Source: Nageia nagi
Taxonomy: Eukaryota; Pinophyta
Reading direction: 5' to 3'
NCBI GenBank assembly: GCA_050084985.1
Contig: JBITNC010000001.1
Span: forward strand, 89,776,001 to 89,840,000
DNA: 64,000 nt
Part shown: piece by piece, positions 35,309 to 48,210 of the stretch
Position numbering within the stretch: position 1 is the first letter of the stretch
How the letters are laid out: every line of letters begins with the position of its first letter
The notes under the pieces: generated by a model
What the model saw: only the letters and a program-made list of their open reading frames with translations
Told to the model about the DNA's origin: nothing
Database searches by the model: none
Position numbers and translations under genes: made by a program

Positions 35309-38300
35309 TGCAAAAGGGCCGAAGGTGAATAATATTAATTAGTTTAAGATATTCAACACCTTCTAAGTTTACCAATTTGTATGGTCCTTAATCATATTTT
35401 TTGATTACAGGATATGGAACCATCCCATTAGGTGCAAATTTTCCTCTTTCTCTATGTGATTGACTTGTGATTTGTTGATCTTGTTTTAGAATAAGACCAC
35501 CAACTTTGAATTCATGATAATGTATCATTTTGTTATAAGCTATTTTGATGTGTTCTTGGTAAATCCTTAAGTGTTGAAGGGCACTTATATGTTTTTCATC
35601 AAGTAAATCAAGTTGTACTAAATCATTTTCTCTATAAGTATTATCGTCAATGAATTTTTACAATGAAATACAAAGTGATGGAAGTTCAATTTCATGTGGT
35701 AAAACAATTTCAACACCGTAAACTAATGAAAAGGACATTGCTCATGTAGGTTTATGGATGCTTATTTTATATGCCCATAATGCATAAGAAAGTTTGGTAT
35801 GCCAACATCTTTATGAATCTCCAATAAATTTTTAAAGAGCTTTAACAATTATCTTGTTTGAGGCTTCTTCTTATCCATTTTCTTGAGGATAATAAGGTGT
35901 TGAAAAGCTTAATTGGATAGAATAATTATCACACAAAGCTTTAATATTTTTTATTTTATCCATGATCAACTTAGAAGGGATTACAAATCTACATATAAGG
36001 TTTGTCTCAATGAATTCCATAATTTTGAATGCTTTAATTTCAATTAGGGGTATGGCTTCTACCCATTTTGTAAAATATTTAGTTGTAGTAATAATGAATT
36101 TATATGCTTGTGAAGAATTGGGATAAAGTTGACCAACAAGATCTAGACCCCATTGTGAAAAGGGCCATATGGATGCAACAAGTTGTAAGTCTTGAGAAGG
36201 AAGGTGTTTAAGGTTTGCAAATTGTTGATATTTAATGCATCTTTTAACATAGTGAACACGATCTTTTTCAAGTGTAGGATAAAATTACCCCATCCTTAAC
36301 AAAAATTTTGCAATTTCCATGCCACTAAAATGACCACCACATGTACCATCATATGCTTGAGAAAGAGCAAGGGGAATTTCATTAGGTTCAATACATATCA
36401 AAAGAATGCCTTCATATCCACATTTATAGAGCATGTCCCCTAAAAATGTATATTTGGCACATTTTTGTTCGAAGTTCCATTTTTCTATTTTTTTCATGTC
36501 TCAAGGACTAATACTAAGCTTAAGAAAGTCTCTTACAAGTACATACCAAGGAATAACATTATCAACTTCAATTTGATTAATTAGCAGTCCAACAATGTAA
36601 GAGGGATCATGCAAAGTGGTAATATAAAAAATGATCTTGTCTTCATTTTCTTATTACGGAATAAGAGAACCCAATGAAGCCAAGGTATTTACAAATCTGT
36701 TGGTGGGTCTTGGAGAAGATTGAATGGTATACTTGGAAAATTGCAAAAGGAGTTTATAAACAACAAGTTTATATTTCTTTAAAATCTCATTATGGCATTG
36801 ATAAGTACCAAGAACATGATTAAAAATGATCTATGAATCACCAATAATTTTAATTTTCTGATATTTTAGCTTGATTGTAGTTTGTATACCAAGAACAAGA
36901 GCTTCATATTCTACCATATTATTTTTGCAAGGAAAATTTTAGTTTAAAATACAAGGGGATAGGTGCTCCTTGAGGTGTGATAAAAATAAGCTAAAACCAC
37001 CACCTTGTTCACATTTAGATCCATCAAAGTAAAGGGTAATATCAAGTTCATCTTTAGTATCAACAAATTCTTCATCTTCAACCAAGACAAAGATAGAATA
37101 AAAAGAAAAATCAAGTGACAAAGGTTGTCAATCATCTAAAGGAGCTTCAAAAATTTAATCACTAATAAATTTTTGTGTATTGTATTTTTTATTCATAAAT
37201 TGAAGGTCATATTTAGTTAGGAGCATGATCTATTTATATATTCTTAAATTAATATAAATATAACTCATACTATATCTTAATGAATCATTTCTTGCAACAA
37301 CATAAATTTTACGATTTAGCATATAATTTCTCAATTTATGTGTTACACATACAATTAAAAGGCATAGTTTCTCAATGCAATACAATTAATATAATATTGT
37401 ATGCCAACATGGTTCCAATTGCAATAATAGTATCATAAATGTATTAATGAAATGGATGTGAAGGATCTTGTGGAATCAAAATAGGAGGAGATGTAAGGTA
37501 TTTTTAAATTTTAAAAAAGGCTTCTTGATAATCCTCTATCCATTCAAATTTAGATCCTTTCTTCAAAAGGTGATTAAAAGATTTGCATTTGTTTGATAAT
37601 TATGCAATGAATCTATGAATTGCATTGACTTTTCTTGATAAACTTCTTATTTATTTAATATTTCAAGGGTGAGGAATTTTAGTTACACCTTTGATTTTGG
37701 TAGGATCAACCTCAATCCCTCTTATATTAAATAATGTAACCTAAGATTTTACAAATGTAACACCAAATACACACTTTTTGGATTAAGTTTAACATTATGC
37801 TCAATAAGTCTATCAAAGATATTCTAAAGGACTTCAAGGTGTATTTATTTAGTTTTAGACTTGGCCAAAAGATTATCTATATAGCATTCAATAATTTCAC
37901 CCATCTATTAATGAAAGATATATGTCATGTGACATTGGTAAGTGACACTTGCATTCTTTAAACCAAAGGGCATGACCTTATAGTATAAGGTTCCCCAAGG
38001 TGTTATGAAAGTAGTTTTATATTGATCATTTTTTACAATATAAATCTTATTGTAGCCACTAAAACCACCCATGAGTAAGAACATTTCATGAACTATAGTT
38101 GCATCCACAATATTATCAATGCTAGGTAGAGGAAAATCATATTTTGGACAAGCCTAGTTTATGTCTTAAAAATTAGTTCATATACAAATTCCTCCAATTT
38201 TCTTGCCAACAAGAACAATATTTCATACACATGTAGGATAGTCTATAGGTGTGATAAATCCAACATCAAAAAGTTTTTGAAGTTATTCTTTAACAAGGAG

Positions 38301-38465
38301 TGCAACTTTTGGGTGCATTTTTTTAATTTTTTCTTTATAGCTTTTGCATTTTTTTCAAGGACAAGGTTATGAATAACTATATCACAATCTAATCTAGGAA
38401 TGTCTGAATATGTCCAAGAAATTTTTTTAAAGTATTTCTTAATAAGTTTAATAAATTGCTCTTAT
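35309..38465 (-). pseudogene. Tat-like Ty3/gypsy pol relic 3 (RT, RNase H, aRNH, integrase)
   Basis: Reading down the minus strand: about 38465-37750 is RT (GGFSGYNKIYIVKNDQYKT, VMPFGLKNASVTYQ; active-site box degraded to YIDN). About 37560-37200 is gypsy RNase H. About 37120-36650 is the archaeal-type RNase H (LYFDGSKCEQGGG, NNMVEYEALVLGI). About 36500-36290 is the integrase zinc-binding region (YDGTCGGHFSGMEIAKFLLR). The integrase core and C-terminal part run on to a stop near 35309 (LEGVEYLKLINIIHLRPF). This is the usual Tat order, with aRNH after RNase H, in contrast to relics 1 and 2. Numerous stops and frameshifts show it is dead. Its upstream linker lies at 40395-41290, separated by inserted elements. 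Confidence 0.85.
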
Positions 38466-38502
38466 TTCTCTTTAGTCAATATTTTTCCATGTAACAAGAT
38501 GC

Positions 38503-38761
38503 AAGGCATTGGTGTAGTGGTAAGAGCTCTTGGTCTCCTTTGGTAGGTCATGGGTTCCAATCCCATAAGCCAAGAGAGCAATCTATACCCATGTGGAGGG
38601 GTAATAATGGAAGTGGTAAAATCCAAGGTGCTCGTAGTGGCCAACTAGGGTTTCCTACATAGTAGGTTATAAGGACTCCCAATTACAAGCACATGGATAT
38701 AGATTCTTCAAAATGTTTATGCTAACATGTTATATAAAAGTATTGTATTTTGTAAAAAAAA
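38503..38761 (+). mobile_element. tRNA-derived SINE
   Basis: TTGGTGTAGTGGTAAGAGC (38509-38527) is a near-perfect box A. GGTTCCAATCC (38553-38563) is a box B with one deviation, at tRNA-like spacing. The following 180 bp are non-tRNA body, and an A-rich run (GTAAAAAAAA) at about 38752-38761 may be the tail. It lies just upstream of the RT start of pol relic 3, between pieces of that element. The apparent minus-strand ORF over it is incidental. Confidence 0.65.
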
Positions 38762-38984
38762 TTCATGCAACAAAAGCATAAGTGCAATATAACAGAAGGG
38801 TGAGTGTGGAGTAGCAAAAGTGCGAGCAAATCATTTCAAAAGCATGATAAGTTATTATTAAGCAAATTACAGCTTAGCAAAGCTATAATCTTGTCAAAAT
38901 ATAGCTAAATGATATTCAAAATGCACTAAATAAATCAAGATTGTGACCTGATCCAAAGCCCCCCAAGGAATGGAAAAATGTGTT

Positions 38985-39650
38985 GATGCAAGAAAAACCA
39001 TTCATAGAGGAGGAAATTGGGATGGTACTAAAGCCTAAATTCTCTAATGTTGAGGGTAGTATATTGATTCCAAAAAATATAACATAGAAGGAAGAGGAGG
39101 GGCTAAAATCAACCCTTATTGGTCACTTTGTGGGGTATGACACCCTCTAGATATGATTCAAAGTTAGCTGAAAGTAAGATGGAGTACAAAAGGATGGGTA
39201 TCCCTAGTTTCTCTCCCAAGAGAATTTCTGTTATTCAATTTTAAGTTTGATGAAGACCTGCAAAAAATGATAGAGATGGGTCCATGGTTCCTTAGGAAAA
39301 AAGGATTAGTCATCAAGCGATGGGAGAAAACTTTCTCCCCTAAAAGTGAAAATTTCAACCTCATTCCAGCATAGGTCTCACTACCTAAACTTCACCCATC
39401 TTGTTGGCACTCATGTGTGATAGCTAGAATTATAAAAGCAATTAGATCCCTTATCACAATTGAGTGATCAACAAGATTAAAACTTAAGTTTAGAGATGCA
39501 AGATTTGTGGTTAATATAGAGGATGGAAGAAAATGGATGCAACTAATTATATATGAAAATCTACCAGTGCAATATGGAATTTGTAAGAGTTATGAGCACT
39601 ATGCAAAGGATTGCCTAGAAAAGAAGAGGGATGAATAAAGGAGAGAAAAA
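38985..39650 (+). pseudogene. LINE ORF1-like relic (DUF4283 plus zinc knuckle)
   Basis: Plus-strand translation in two phases. First comes KPFIEEEIGMVLKPKFSNVE with STLIGHFVGYDTL. Then PREFLLFNFKFDEDLQKMIE, MGPWFLRKKGLVIKRWEKTF and LIPAxVSLPKLHPSCW, the signature of DUF4283. A knuckle remnant follows (ICKSYEHYAKDC). DUF4283 with a zinc knuckle is typical of ORF1 of plant L1-type LINEs. A Lys-rich stop-filled stretch follows to about 40200. No endonuclease or RT of LINE type is present, so this is a fragment. Confidence 0.75.
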
Positions 39651-40394
39651 GAAAAAAAATGAAAAGGAGTCTCAAGATAAACAATAAGAGCATGGGGGGA
39701 AATCAATCTAGAAATAAAAAATAGGAAAAAATCAAAAGAATACATCTAAAAAGTAGATAAAATAAATCATGTTAGAAAAATAATCAACTTTAAAAGAATT
39801 CTAATAGAAGAAATCAACCACAACAAACCCCTCTGTAGTGTTGTCGATTTTAAAAGGAATAGATAGAGAAAAAAATGAATTACAATAAAGATTTTTTAGA
39901 ATATGAGACAACAAATATGAAAGTTATGGAAGGGGAAGATGGAGAAAGAATAAGGAGGGTGACAAAAAAAGCAAGGAATGCAGATAGTTAAGCAACAACA
40001 ACACAATAAGAAGAAGGCCAAGATGGAATCCCATCAAGAAATATACTAAACTCTAGAAAAATAGTAAATGTTGGACAAAAACATGTGGGGAGACCATCCC
40101 AAGGAGAGAATAGAGAGAAACTCACTAAATAAGATATAGCAAATGGAAAGAAATCAACTCTACATAAAATCAAAAAATATCAACCCACCTTTGGTTAAAC
40201 AAAGGATTTCTTGATTAGAATATTCTAGCAAAAAAGAGGTAGTTAAATTGTATCTCAACCATGATTCAGTTGTATTTTGACTACAATTTGGTGATTTTCA
40301 ATTAATACAATTTCTATAGTAGGTTGCATTAGGGCTACCAACAGGTTATAGCTGGGTAGCATATGAACTTATTTTGTTAATAGTTTTTTCGCAA

Positions 40395-41290
40395 ATTTTA
40401 TTAGGTATGACTAGGTATAACTGGGTGGTGATTTCCTATTTTGGAAACGATTTTGTGATCGATTTTTTTGGAGTTCAAAAAAAACCCCTCATCACTTTTG
40501 ATAATATAATTTACCCTTATTATCAAAATCTTACCAAGTAACACAATATGTGGTTTGTTAGGATTTTCACCAATGTCAACCTCAATGGTTTCTTCAATGA
40601 GCATGTGAGAACTATCATTTAATTATGAAGGTAAAGGTAACACATTTAGTTCATCTTCCTCATATTGTGAATTATATTTACCAAAATATTCTTCCATGTT
40701 TAAGATAGTGTTCTCTTAAGTGTCCAAATGAAAATAATATTGTCCAAAATAAGCTTCCATATTTAAAAATGAAGGATAAAGATCCATATAAATGAAGGAA
40801 GATGAATATAGCCTCCAATAAAATTAACTATGGACTCATCACACGGAAAATAATTAAGATAAATAGGATAATTTAAATAGAAAAATCAATTTGTTCAACA
40901 TAAAGAGGAATTTTATATAAACCATCATTTGAAAAATAAGTCAAAGGTATAAACAAATCCATAGATATAGTAAAATAGAAAATGCAACACTTGGATCACA
41001 CATGAAAAAATTGACATGAAATAATTCCTCCACATAAACACTTGCAAACTCTTGAATAAATTCCCCATAATCAAAGTTTAACATGAAAGGTGGAGGGGAT
41101 GAAGTAATATCATAATCAAGGGGCATGTTATCACATACCACCTTTTCATATTTCTTATGCTTCAATTAAGAAGGTAGATTATCAACCAATGAAAATTCTA
41201 ATTGCTTTGCAGGGTTTGAATGAGATGCCTTAGCAATTTGAACTTATGTTGATGAGGATAAAGGTAACCCTCATAAGAGTTGATAATTAT
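40395..41290 (-). pseudogene. Pre-RT linker of Tat-like relic 3
   Basis: Minus-strand open pieces at 41165-40941 and 40604-40401 encode an acidic linker followed by EETIEVDIGENPNKPHIVLL, the block that normally lies about 40-80 residues before RT in Tat/gypsy pol. The RT of relic 3 starts at 38465 on the same strand. The two parts belong together and are now separated by about 1.9 kb of inserted LINE and SINE sequence. Confidence 0.55.
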
Positions 41291-44035
41291 TTTTCTTAAG
41301 TATCAATACCCTAGAATCTTATCTATTACTATTTAAATTTAAAAATATATTTATGTATATTTGAACTATAGAAAATATAATAGATAAAGATTTAAAAAAA
41401 TAATAATAATCTAACCTAAGAATCTAAACCTAATTCTACCTACTAGTTCACTTACAATTTCCTAAGGCGGACCTCACCATAGTCTTTTGATATGAAGCAA
41501 GGTTCATTTTAAGAAAAAATAATAATTTCAAATTATATAAAAAAAGGCTATTCTGATTTACTTCTGAGTAGTAGGTTGGCTATTCATGTAGAAGTGTATA
41601 TAGTAAAAATAGCTGTTCCAAAAACCAAAAAAAAAAATTATGGAAAAAAGGCGATTCCTAAAAATAAATTTTTCCTAAATATAAGAGTGAGAACAATTCA
41701 TATCATTGTAAGATTCAATTACTCAATTTATATATATTTACTTATATATAAACTTTTATAGGTCCTACAAATCAATGGATCTAAAATCATGATAAAAGAT
41801 TCCATGTAAATTATTGTGAAATGAGTTGCACACATTAGCATATGTTTTTTTCGTAATAGTTCAAAGAATGATTGCAATAAAAATTTTGGGGGTTGAGAAA
41901 AGACAATGATAGAGTAAAGATTAAGAATACAAATCAACTTCCACTTATATATAAGTTTCACATTGTAACTGTGTCCAACCAAAAACCTTCAAATCCATCT
42001 CAATGATCATTAGATTATAGTTTAGAAGATAAAAAAAGATGGTATCTAATTACAAAAAAAAAAAAAGAAAAAGAAATTAACATTCTTGTGAATCTTAATA
42101 CAACCAAAGCATTACATGTATTTTAATCCATAATCATCAAACAACACATAAATAATTTTTTTGTTCAAAACAAAAAGTAGTTACAAATTACAACTACGAT
42201 AGGAAACATGGCCTTTTTCCTAATTAAATTAAATGCCAACCAATGACAACTGTTATATAAATCTTTATTTTCTTTCATGGTCATGTCATATGGTTTTTCT
42301 CCCATTAATTCTTTTGAATATTCATTAGAAGAGATTAGATATTATTGATCATGGTGCTCTCCATTACTCTATAGTTGATCATGCATAGAATGTGTATCAG
42401 AATCATCTTCTATAGAAAAAACTTGAATTAGTTATTTATTTAAAATTTAAGAAAGTTTATAATAGCACAAGATGCTAAATATACACATGATGTCCATAGT
42501 TTGACTCCATATTGATTCCATTGATATCTTGAACATACAAAAAATAATTCCAATTCAATATTATACCACAAACATATCTAGAAATTTGAGGGAATAATAA
42601 CTGCTGAATCATATTATAATGAGAATAACATTGTTTATATGATCAATTTAACACAAGGAATAGATAAAATGAAAACTAGTTTTATGAGCTTTACCATAAT
42701 AGAATTTGCTCCAAAGAAAAGCACTCTAGATCAGCCCAAGGAAACACAATTTGAAGGAGTCCCTACATTGTAAAAAATGACATGAATTGGATCAATGAAG
42801 ATAAAATTACTTTTAAAAAAGGTTTAATAAAACATTATAACTATTAATTATGATAATAAGGCATGGGAAAATTAACAACATGGGCTTCATAAATGTTTGT
42901 TGCCTTATTCAAATAAGGAAAATAAAATGAAACAAGTAATTTGATTTTGTACAAGAGTTGTCTTAACAATAAAATCAACAAGCCCTCAAGGTACTTTATC
43001 ACAACATTTCAATTAGAGCCAAAAAAGGATGTAGAATAAAAGCATGTAAAAACTACAAAATTTATCAAAGGGAAAAATTATACTTGTTGCAACTCTTAAA
43101 TTATAATATAAAAAGAAACAACTCTAGACCTTATTTAATCATCTACAACTTGTTCTAATGGATTCCAACAATTTGTAGTTCATTGTTGCTATTCATAAAA
43201 TGAAAATCAACAATAGGATTTGGTTTATATAATGTAAAATTTGGTCATATCAAGGCCATTTTAAATGTACAAGTAATGAGAGTGAAGATATCATATATTT
43301 ATAAGAACAAAAAGGATCCTCTAATTTCAAAGCCACAAAATATGAATCCATGGAATTGCATTAGTTTTCACTAAAATTCAAAAAGAGCCCAAAAGTATGA
43401 ATAAACAAATACAAAAATAGAAGTATCCTATAATTTGACATTTGTACAGGTTCCAATGGTATAATCAAATACAAATTTAAATACATAAAGGGTCAAATCC
43501 CAAATCAAGGTTCAAAAGTCTTAGCATTCATGTGCAACCATGTAAACCTTAAGCCAATATTCTGGTATCCAAATTTAAACATCAAAAACACTTCAAGAAA
43601 TAGTCTTCTTTTGAAGAATGACCATATGTTATGACTACAATTGGGATTATACAACATAAAGTTTCATAATTGTATTCTACTTGGGAATCCAACTTTTATT
43701 TACAATATAAAAGTGACATTAGATCTTGAATGGTTCAAGTTTCAACATGGACATGCTTACACTCTCTTGACACCTAATCTATATTTGTAATAGATAATAT
43801 TGAGTTATAAGAATTACTAGGCTATTTTAATGTGTAATGAATCATTTAAAAGAAATAGGACATTCAACAATAAACATTATAAGCACTAATAAGCTCTACA
43901 TGTCAATGATGTATTTTAAAATGAATTTGATTGCTGGAGAGAACATATAGTAATATTTAATATGTATAAAAAATTGAATGAATTGGGCATAAGTAAATTC
44001 ATTTAAGAATAAGATTACTATCATTATCATCCCCT
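41291..44035. other. AT-rich intergenic stretch, nothing recognised
   Basis: Stop-dense in all frames, with A-rich runs (for example about 42050-42075). No gene, LTR pair or transposon terminus could be identified. Confidence 0.5.
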
Positions 44036-44039
44036 TGAT

Positions 44040-44460
44040 TTTCTCCATTTTAACCTATTATTGATGCATCTTGTCAAATAATTATCGAGCCTTGTGTACT
44101 CTTTCACATTTTCCATACATGACTATTAGGGCATTCAAAACCACAATATTTGATGAAAAACCATTTTAAACTACTCTTTGATGGATGTCCATACCTTCTT
44201 CAAGAACTCCCATGGTGGGAAATGTTGGAAGAAAGTTGGAAAAGGTTATGAAGTCTCTCTTTACACCTAATAATTGCATTTTCTTAAAAGTCTCTAGGGA
44301 TTTCTCAAAAACCCCATTTTGTGCATATCTTACGATCATGCATCTTATCAAACAATTCTTGGGCCATGTGTATTCTTCCACATTTTGCATACATGTCTAT
44401 CAAGGCATTCACAAGTATCTACATATTTCTTCCTTTGAAAGCCTCTTCTAGTAAAATTTA
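44040..44460 (-). pseudogene. PPR gene fragment
   Basis: Minus-strand translation gives VNALIDMYAKCGRIHMAQEL and FDKMHDR. After an apparent deletion of about ten codons it continues MIVRYAQNGVFEKSLETFKK, then GVKRDFITFSNFLPTF, GMDIHQRVV, NALIVMYGKCERVHKAR and LFDKMHQ. This is two to three repeats of a PLS-class PPR protein. The open piece spans 44390-44166. There is no start codon context, no E/DYW domain and flanking stops, so it is a relic. It is homologous to the fragments at 25812-26116 and 46277-46490, all on the minus strand. Confidence 0.8.
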
Positions 44461-44960
44461 TGAACAATAGAGTATAAAATATAAGAAAACATAAAGTTAG
44501 ATATTCTCATTTATATAAGATCGATGATTAGAAGTTGCATGATGGACATGATATGATCTTGGAGAGATACTTACATTTATTTGATACATCAAATGCTAGT
44601 ATGATTATTGATGTTATCAAATAGAATTCCAAGTATGATATGTTTGCATGATCACCTTTTTAGGAAGCCAGTAACATCAGCATGAGCATATTGTAATATA
44701 AAAGCCTTCACTAAAATTATTTGTTTAGAGGTATGATTCTTGATACATACATATAATATGTGATTATGAAATAACCTTAAGTGTAAATTCTTATATGTAA
44801 TTTTGTGCTCATTTTATTAAATGTTTAAAATATTTTCCTAAATTTTTAACTATTTTCATTATACATATTTATCTTTTCCTTATTTAAAATGATATTTATG
44901 TTTGATTCAAAAGTGAATCAAAAATATCTTGTTATGATTAACCATGATCTATAAAATGCA

Positions 44961-45155
44961 GGCTCTTCAACATTTCCAAATTATACTCTTAGATGGGTGC
45001 ATGTCAAGGACATTGCCAACACACACATTGTAGCCTTTGAAGTGTCATTAGTAAATGGAAGATATGTTTTAGTTGATAAGGTTGCTCACTTAACTGAAAT
45101 AGTGAATATATTGAGTAGACTATATCTAAGCAGTTCACTTCCAAAAACATAAGTA
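44961..45155 (+). pseudogene. Isolated exon of a cinnamoyl-CoA-reductase-like gene
   Basis: A 65-codon open segment reads FPNYTLRWVHVKDIANTHIV, then AFEVSLVNGRYVLVDKVAHL and IVNILSRLYL, ending in TAA. This is the characteristic C-terminal exon region of plant extended SDR reductases of the CCR/DFR/phenylacetaldehyde-reductase group (WV.VKDVA.AHI.AFE, GRY.LVE). It is preceded by AAAATGCAG, a good 3' splice site. The sequence at the downstream edge (ATAAGT) looks like a GTAAGT donor with a lost G. No other exons were found nearby, so it is probably a dispersed gene fragment. Members reduce hydroxycinnamoyl-CoA or related aldehydes and ketones with NADPH. Confidence 0.72.
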
Positions 45156-45159
45156 TGGC

Positions 45160-46270
45160 TAACAATTATGCAATAGCTTTCATGTTTGTTTTTTCTTACA
45201 TTTTATAAATTATGATCGCAACCATGAAAAGTTGCATTGAATTTATAATCTAATATATGCTACAATCAAATCGCTAGTATTTTTATGGAATGCCTTCTCA
45301 TTGTAGCAGTTGTGGTAAAAAGATGTAATATAAATGTTCTTGCATTTTTTTTTCTTTTATGCTTTGTATTTTGTTTCTCAAATCTCTATATATGAGATCT
45401 TATAGAGTGTGTTGTATGAATAAAAATATATGTTTTTTCTTGGATAAAAACCAAATTGAAGTCTTAATACTATGTTTTAGTTGTTTATATTAGAGTTTCA
45501 TGTTATTGATAGCAAACACTTTTAAATGTATAAATTCTATATCAACTATGAGTTGAGATCACTCAAACATGTAGTCATACTGACTAAAGAGCATAATCAA
45601 ATGATGGTACTAGAATAGTTTTTTGGATATGATTATTACAAAAAATGAACTAGATCTTTTTTCATGTCATATTTTGCTTTTAAATAGTGTGTTTGTTAAG
45701 GCCAAGTTTCAAGTTTAGGAAAGGATGCTAGTGATTTTGTAGTCTACAAATAAAACTAGTTTTAACTTTTAAATATTATTGAATAATTGATGACACCTAT
45801 AAATACTTCTAGTTTACTTTTCCAATTAATAATTGTTGATAGTAATAATAGGCATCATAGTTACAGCTAGTGCATTCAGAAGGCCAAAAGAGTTCAAAGC
45901 TATAATTTTTTTCAATGTGGTTTGGTTCAGTTCAAAAAAAATGGATAATACATACACAAATTATTTTGAATAAAACATATTCAAAGTAACAAAAGGCTAA
46001 AGTTTAAACATATGTTTAAAATTCAAACCAATAATATCTGTATCTCTTAAATAATTATTTCAAATATTTAGCATAATATTATTTTTCAATTTTAGTGTTT
46101 AAACTTCATGCTTCAAGAATCTAAGATCAACATTAGATAATAAAACTACTAAATGTTTGCATAATCAAAACCTACATCAATATGAAAATCTAATCTATCA
46201 TTAACTCTTATGTTTGTCAGATTATCTCATCCTCTCAACATGATTATCATCTTCAAAGCTTGGTTCTTCA
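45160..46270. other. AT-rich intergenic stretch, nothing recognised
   Basis: No coding signature, repeat pair or element terminus identified between the reductase exon and the next PPR fragment. Confidence 0.5.
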
Positions 46271-46276
46271 AGAAGG

Positions 46277-46490
46277 ATGTATGCATTCACAACCCCAATA
46301 TTTGATGAAAAACCATTTTCAACTATTCTTTTATGGATGTACATACCTTATTCAAGACCTTCCATGGTGACACATATTGGAAGAAATATGGAAAAGGTTA
46401 CGGAGTCTGGATTTACACCTAACAATTACATTTGCTTAAAAGTCTCCAAGAACTTATCAAACTCTAGTTCTGGGTGGGTACATTCGGAAC
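46277..46490 (-). pseudogene. Second PPR gene fragment
   Basis: The minus strand encodes a diverged copy of the 44160-44300 fragment: FDKFLETFKQM, GVNPDSVTFSIFLPI, then GMYIHKRIVENGFSSNIGVV. The plus-strand nucleotides ATATTTGATGAAAAACCATT and TGGAAGAAA recur in both places. About 70 codons remain, with at least two stops. Confidence 0.7.
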
Positions 46491-46499
46491 ATTAACCTT

Positions 46500-48200
46500 A
46501 CTTGAGCAAATGGTAGCTATGTGAATTGACTTGAACAAGAACCTTACTCTTAAACCTAAAAATGATTTTACAATCGATGATGTAAAAGATATTAATAAAA
46601 TTAATGTAGGGTATTTATTTGTATTATTTTTACTAATCATAATATTGTTAACAATATTACGATGTTGTAGATAGTATAGGTATCTTCTTATTAAGATTTA
46701 TTATCTCACCTTTCTTGTTATATACATTATAGAAACTCCTTTAGGCCATTGAGAAATTGGAAGAAAGATAGAATGTTGTGTTGGTTATTCATGGAAAAAG
46801 AAAGTGTGTTTCAGTTGTAGATATATATTTTGTTGAGACAACAAGGATGATCTTGATTGTTAGTCTTACTATTGTGAACATCATGTTTGTAACATTATAT
46901 ATACTCCATAAGTATTTTATTTGCATAATCAAAAATATTTTGTAATGTTCTTGAGATCCATATGAACTCATGATACTCAAAATTGTATGAACATCAGTGA
47001 ACTATTGTAGTGTTTATATACATGATAAAGAGAAACTCTTTCATTATACTATGTCTACTTTCTTTTTTTATGGCAATAGATTGAAAAGGGAATTTAGGTT
47101 AGAATTTAAAAGTACCACTCGAATTCATTATGTAGAGTTATTTTGAAGTAATGATTATCATAAGGGTTGTGGTGCTATTTTATTTAACCTCTAAAATCTA
47201 AAATGTTTATGGTTAATAAGTTAGTTTAGCATTACATCATTGAGTACACAACTTGTTTTCACTTATGACTTTAATATTGGTAATTCTTACCTATCTCTAT
47301 AGTTATAATGAGTTGTACCAAGATAGAATTCAGGATTTGAAGTAGAACATTTGTAAAATGCTACGATTATGTATGATAGGATAACAATACCTCATATCTT
47401 TTCTTACCATTTTTAAATACCATATTACTATGTAATTAAAGTATAATTAAAGACTAAATTAGGTAAGATGCACTATGATAATTAGAACATGAAATGGCAT
47501 GTGTACTAAGATCATTAAGATTAAATGAATAAGTATACAAGTTATGGCAATTATTTACATGAAAGGAATTATTAGAGCTCCTGATTAATTTATGGGTTTC
47601 TTAACAATAAAACTTGCACCAAACCTTGAATGTTGAATAACACACCCTTTTTACTCTCACTCATAGAAATTGTTACCATAATAGTAGTGACCTAGTACAA
47701 TGATAAGTGGATTTGTACCAAGATTGAACAACAATGCAAAATATGTATATGGTGTCCTATTAAGTAAATAAAGTGGTATTTGTTAAGTGATTCCAACTTG
47801 AACCATATAATTGATAGAATTGAACTATAACATGAACAATCCTAAACTACCAAGATCACATGAAAGCTCTCAATTCACATCTAACTATCACACAAAGCAA
47901 TCTCAAAATGATAACACAAGATGTAAGTGGTTCCTGTAATTAGGAGTACATCCACTAACTAGATATTTACTTCAATCACAAATACAACTCTCTTTCAATC
48001 CTCCTAATCTTATCTCCTACACTTCTATCCTATAACATAACTTTACTCCACAATTGGTGTGTAATCACAAAGAGGGATCCTTCTATTTATAGGCCAAAAT
48101 CCCTCTTTGGATGACCCTATTATCCAATGTACAAAATCATGACATGCACATCTTTTTATCCAAGGGGCATGCTCATGACATGGAGTGTAGGACAAGTAAC
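46500..48200. other. AT-rich intergenic stretch; possible LTR in its right part
   Basis: No gene recognised. A primer-binding-like site at 48540 implies that part of this stretch, up to about 48537, could be a 5' LTR. A CTATAAATAG box on the minus strand at about 48083-48092 is the only promoter-like motif seen. Confidence 0.35.
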
Positions 48201-48210
48201 ATTATCATAT

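Noticed and set aside
38503-38580. Functional tRNA gene
   Set aside because: Only the internal promoter boxes are tRNA-like. The acceptor and anticodon stems do not pair, and 180 bp of SINE-like body follows.
38462-38644. 60-codon minus-strand open frame
   Set aside because: Covers the tRNA-derived SINE; the box A and B arrangement explains the sequence better than a protein.
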